Assembly (NCBI GenBank): GCA_012934845.2
Contig: WNNJ02001998.1
Coordinates: forward strand, 1-64,000
Source: Pomphorhynchus laevis
Taxonomy: Eukaryota; Acanthocephala; Palaeacanthocephala; Echinorhynchida; Pomphorhynchidae
DNA length: 64,000 nucleotides
Direction: 5' to 3'
The position numbers were made by a program, and so were the translations under genes. Shown in pieces: positions 61,009 through 64,000 of this stretch (the first letter of the stretch is position 1; every line of letters begins with the position of its first letter). A model generated the notes under the pieces. That model had not been told where the DNA came from. It saw only the letters and a program-made list of their open reading frames with translations, and searched no databases.

Positions 61009-62406
61009 ATGGGTCGGAAAAAACAAAAGTCTCAAGTTCCCAACCATGTTGCGTCCAACACCGATGTTAGAGATGTTTCCAATGGATCTGAACAACAAGT
61101 CCTTTGCTCAAACAATGATTGTCACACGTGGGTAAGTATTTGGACTTCTGAATCCCAGGCATCTTGCCTTGCAGACAACGAATTCTACTGTGGCTACTGT
61201 TCGGCTAAGATGATAAATACGATGAAGAGTGAAATAGAGAGTCTCAAGACAAATATATTGAAACTATCTGGCAATGCAGCGATGTCCACACATGCCTCTT
61301 CGTATTGTAATAAGTCTCAACCTCGATGCCCAATTCTCCCGCATTCGATTGCCTCTAAGAATGCCAAATCTCCCATCTCTTCTACAGGTATTACTATACA
61401 TCCTTCAATTTTGCCCAATCAATCAGCTCAATCTTCTGATGTTACTGTCATTGACCATTTGCAACCCAGTATTTCTTTTGTCGTATCAGATAAATCACCT
61501 TACATTTCTACCCCTCATTGCGTTTCTACGTCATCATCAGATAATCCATTATCAGATAATCTGAAGGAGCCGCAAATTGTATCGCAGCAAGATGGATTTT
61601 GTCAAGTTTATGATAAATCTACCGATACAGTGACGGAGCCGCAAATTGTTACAACTAATGTATGTTCACTCCCCGACACCCCACGTCCCGTCCTTCCTGT
61701 CTCGTTTCTCAATAACTTGCATCCATCAATTAAAATCACCTCCACCAGCCTCCACTATCCTTCCACTCATAACCTTTCCTCACATCGCTTGCCACCCGCT
61801 TTATTATCATTATCCTCTATGTCTCCCGTCGTCAAACCAAATCCCTCCAAATCATCAACTGCCAGCTCTTCTATCGTGATCTCACCTACTCACGTCAGTC
61901 GTCCTCCTTTACGGAAGCGCTTTGCTTCTCGCGATCGTTGCGTCATTGTTACTAATATCACGCCTTCTAACTCCTTATCTCCACAAGCACGTCTGGACCA
62001 CGATGTTTCCGCCTTCAGATCCATCCTCTCGTCTATTGTTCCTGCGGATAAACCATCCTTTTTCAAGGACATTTCTCCAGTCGCATTCATCCGTCTAAAC
62101 AAATCTTCTCAATCTAATCCTTCCCAGCCCCCTCTCCTAAAAATTGTTTTCAAACATCGCTCTCACGCGTCTTCTGTCCTCTCTCAACGATTCAAACTCA
62201 TGTCATCTTCAACCACTCGAATTTTCCCCGATCGCGCCCCTTCCGAAATCGCTCAAATCTCTTCAGCCCGCATCGAAAAACGTCGTCGCGAGGAAAACGG
62301 CGAAACTTCACTCGCCATCCGAAACATAGACGGAAATTTTCAAATTGTCCACACCCGTCCAAAAATTCGATGGCGCTCCATCTCTCCTATGTGTCTTCTC
62401 CACTAG
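61009..62406 (+). CDS. LINE B ORF1
   Basis: 465 codons. Finger C33-x4-C38...C61-x2-C64 with W41, Ser/Pro-rich middle, RRM-like block (DRCVIVTNITPSNSLSPQAR to IFPDRAPSEIAQ) and NGETSLAIRNIDGNFQIVHT at the end. Stop lies 37 nt inside ORF2, as in LINE A. Confidence 0.9.
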   Translation: MGRKKQKSQVPNHVASNTDVRDVSNGSEQQVLCSNNDCHTWVSIWTSESQASCLADNEFYCGYCSAKMINTMKSEIESLKTNILKLSGNAAMSTHASSYCNKSQPRCPILPHSIASKNAKSPISSTGITIHPSILPNQSAQSSDVTVIDHLQPSISFVVSDKSPYISTPHCVSTSSSDNPLSDNLKEPQIVSQQDGFCQVYDKSTDTVTEPQIVTTNVCSLPDTPRPVLPVSFLNNLHPSIKITSTSLHYPSTHNLSSHRLPPALLSLSSMSPVVKPNPSKSSTASSSIVISPTHVSRPPLRKRFASRDRCVIVTNITPSNSLSPQARLDHDVSAFRSILSSIVPADKPSFFKDISPVAFIRLNKSSQSNPSQPPLLKIVFKHRSHASSVLSQRFKLMSSSTTRIFPDRAPSEIAQISSARIEKRRREENGETSLAIRNIDGNFQIVHTRPKIRWRSISPMCLLH

Positions 62407-64000
62407 TCTCTTTCGCCACAGCACACGGTTTCCGCCTCGGTCTCCTCAACACTAGATATATTCTCAATAAATCCGATCTTATCCTCAACCTATTCACCAA
62501 GCAATCCATCGATCTCTTCTGCCTCACCGAATCCTGGCACTCAGATTCCGACGACCTCTCCATTCGCCGTCTGCTCTCTGCCGGTTGCTCCCTAGTCGAA
62601 TCCGCCCGCCCCCTCAGCTCATGCCCTTCTAAATCCTCTAATCATGGCGGCATCGTCGCATTCGCGCGTCACCCAGCGTCTCTTCGCAAAATCAATCCCC
62701 CTTTCAGTCCTTGCTCTTTTGAATTGCTCACTTGTCGTTATTCTAACCCGATCACTCTAGATCTCGCCAATGTATACCGTCCTGGTTCATCAGCTCCTAC
62801 AGCCTTATTTTTTACCGAACTCGCTGACCTCCTTTCTCATTGTTCTTTGTCCTCAATCCCTTCACTCGTTCTAGGCGACTTCAATATCCGCCTAGACCGC
62901 CCCTCTTCCACAGATTCCATCCGCTTCATCAACATTCTATCCAACTACAATTACAAACTAATCTCCACTGCCCCCACACATATACTTGGCGGGGCACTCG
63001 ACATCATCGCTGTCCCCGATCATTTTGCTGCCCACACCTCACTGTCCATCTCTGATCCTGGTCTATCCGATCACTTTCTTATCACCCTTGATCTCGCTCG
63101 CAACCACACCCCTCCTCACACACCTACAATCCTACGTCGCCCTTGGAGAAATCTTGACCTTTCCCTTCTCCGCTCTGCCTTACTCAAATCGTCTCTATCA
63201 TTACCCACAATAACATATTCATCTCCTCACGATCCCGCCTTTCTTTTCGACTCTGAACTCACATCCACTCTCGATATTCTCTTGCCCTTACAGTCTCACC
63301 CACACCGTCGCTTGCACCGTGCCCCATGGTTTGACATCCAATGCCTACTCTCAAAGCGTCGACTCCGACATGCTTTTCGAGTCTATCACCGCTCTCTCAG
63401 ACGCGATTTCCGCTCGATCACTCCGTCTTTCCGTGATTCCTATCTTGCCCTTCGCCGGTCTCATCTCAACCTACTACGTACCAAATGCAACTCTTTCTGG
63501 CAGCATAAAATAATCACTTCATTCAACTCTAAGACTCTCTGGCATACTTTTAACTCAATCCTGGCTCGTTCCTCTACGCCTTGCAACATCAATGCTAATG
63601 ATTATTCGTCATTTCTCCAGACTAAAGTATCCACGCTGCTCTCTCACACCCCGGTCTCCATCCTATCCCACTCTGCCCAGTCTACTCTCATCCTTCCCGA
63701 ACTCTTTCATCTTCTCCCTGTATCACCTACAGAAGTATCATCTGTCCTCATGTCCTTGCCCAACAAAACCTCACCTGCCGATCCCCTGCCTACCCACATA
63801 TTAAAATCTATATGCTCATCGATATCCCCATTTCTCACAACCTTGTTTAACTCGTCCATCCGCTGTCGTATATTCCCTTCACACTGGAAATCCGCAATCG
63901 TTCGTCCCCTCCTTAAGAAACAATCGCTCGACCCCTCCCTTCCTTCTAGCTATCGCCCCATTTCACTACTCCCTACTCTTTCTAAGCTCTTAGAACGCCT
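62370..64000 (+). CDS. LINE B ORF2, partial (open to window edge)
   Basis: From ATG 62370 (MALHLSYVSSPLVSFATAHG) 543 codons are open with no stop up to the edge. Endonuclease motifs: GLLNTRYILNKSDLILNLF, LTESWH, SNHGGIVAFARHP, LVLGDFNIRLDRP, GGALDIIAV, DPGLSDHFLI. RT entry: LPNKTSPADPLPTHILKSIC and SYRPISLLPTLSKLLER at the very end. Closely similar to LINE A ORF2, but without A's frame change. Confidence 0.93.
   Translation, partial: MALHLSYVSSPLVSFATAHGFRLGLLNTRYILNKSDLILNLFTKQSIDLFCLTESWHSDSDDLSIRRLLSAGCSLVESARPLSSCPSKSSNHGGIVAFARHPASLRKINPPFSPCSFELLTCRYSNPITLDLANVYRPGSSAPTALFFTELADLLSHCSLSSIPSLVLGDFNIRLDRPSSTDSIRFINILSNYNYKLISTAPTHILGGALDIIAVPDHFAAHTSLSISDPGLSDHFLITLDLARNHTPPHTPTILRRPWRNLDLSLLRSALLKSSLSLPTITYSSPHDPAFLFDSELTSTLDILLPLQSHPHRRLHRAPWFDIQCLLSKRRLRHAFRVYHRSLRRDFRSITPSFRDSYLALRRSHLNLLRTKCNSFWQHKIITSFNSKTLWHTFNSILARSSTPCNINANDYSSFLQTKVSTLLSHTPVSILSHSAQSTLILPELFHLLPVSPTEVSSVLMSLPNKTSPADPLPTHILKSICSSISPFLTTLFNSSIRCRIFPSHWKSAIVRPLLKKQSLDPSLPSSYRPISLLPTLSKLLER

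Larger units (their letters stand above)
60740..64000 (+). mobile_element. LINE B: CR1/L2-like, same family as A, cut by window edge
   Basis: Begins with CCTGTCAGTTCCGCTCGCG (60747-60765), shared with LINE A's 5' end. It has a 250-bp UTR, ORF1, and ORF2 running off the window without a stop. Nothing seen is broken. Whether the rest is complete is unknown. Confidence 0.85.

Overview
The window is AT-rich invertebrate nuclear DNA (eukaryotic GT/AG introns, several retrotransposon classes, no bacterial features). The phylum cannot be fixed from sequence alone. Motile cilia are implied by the host gene. Introns fall into two classes, tiny (47-59 bp) and large (up to 6.6 kb, stuffed with transposons), which fits many AT-rich invertebrates, flatworms among them.

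The backbone is one host gene on the minus strand. I joined 27 exons between 49903 and 142 that splice in phase into 3,828 coding bases (1,276 codons) without a stop. It is open at both window edges. The product is a middle part of CFAP47, a cilia and flagella associated protein with repeated ASH/PapD-like beta domains and one calponin-homology domain. The domain order and several motifs match what I remember of animal CFAP47; no search was possible.

Nearly everything else lies in the introns. From left to right: a duplicated segment carrying the end of exon 20 (3553-3951); fragments of a non-LTR element with a restriction-like endonuclease (5414-6090 and about 6990-7245); decayed CR1/L2-like LINEs (7595-10730); Penelope-like fragments with hammerhead-like ends (13393, 14385, 16045-17280, 24720-25590); an antisense 285-codon orphan ORF (17940-18797); a short antisense MED21-like ORF (20600-20836); a plus-strand Penelope relic (21870-22490); a second decayed LINE belt (27860-30500); an RTE-like relic and two foldback elements (35200-37673); more Penelope fragments (39590-41960 and 46126-47200); an apparently intact Merlin DNA transposon with a perfect 8-bp target duplication (44144-45308); and a long open RT-endonuclease ORF (47527-49386).

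From about 52000 to the right edge is a LINE nest in the intron upstream of the first exon seen. A CR1-like element (C) has an intact 996-codon ORF2, but its ORF1 is split by a second LINE (A, minus strand, 53113-57565). A third LINE (B, same family as A) begins just after C and runs off the window with both ORFs open. A and B share a C-x4-C...C-x2-C finger ORF1 and an identical 37-nt ORF1/ORF2 overlap.
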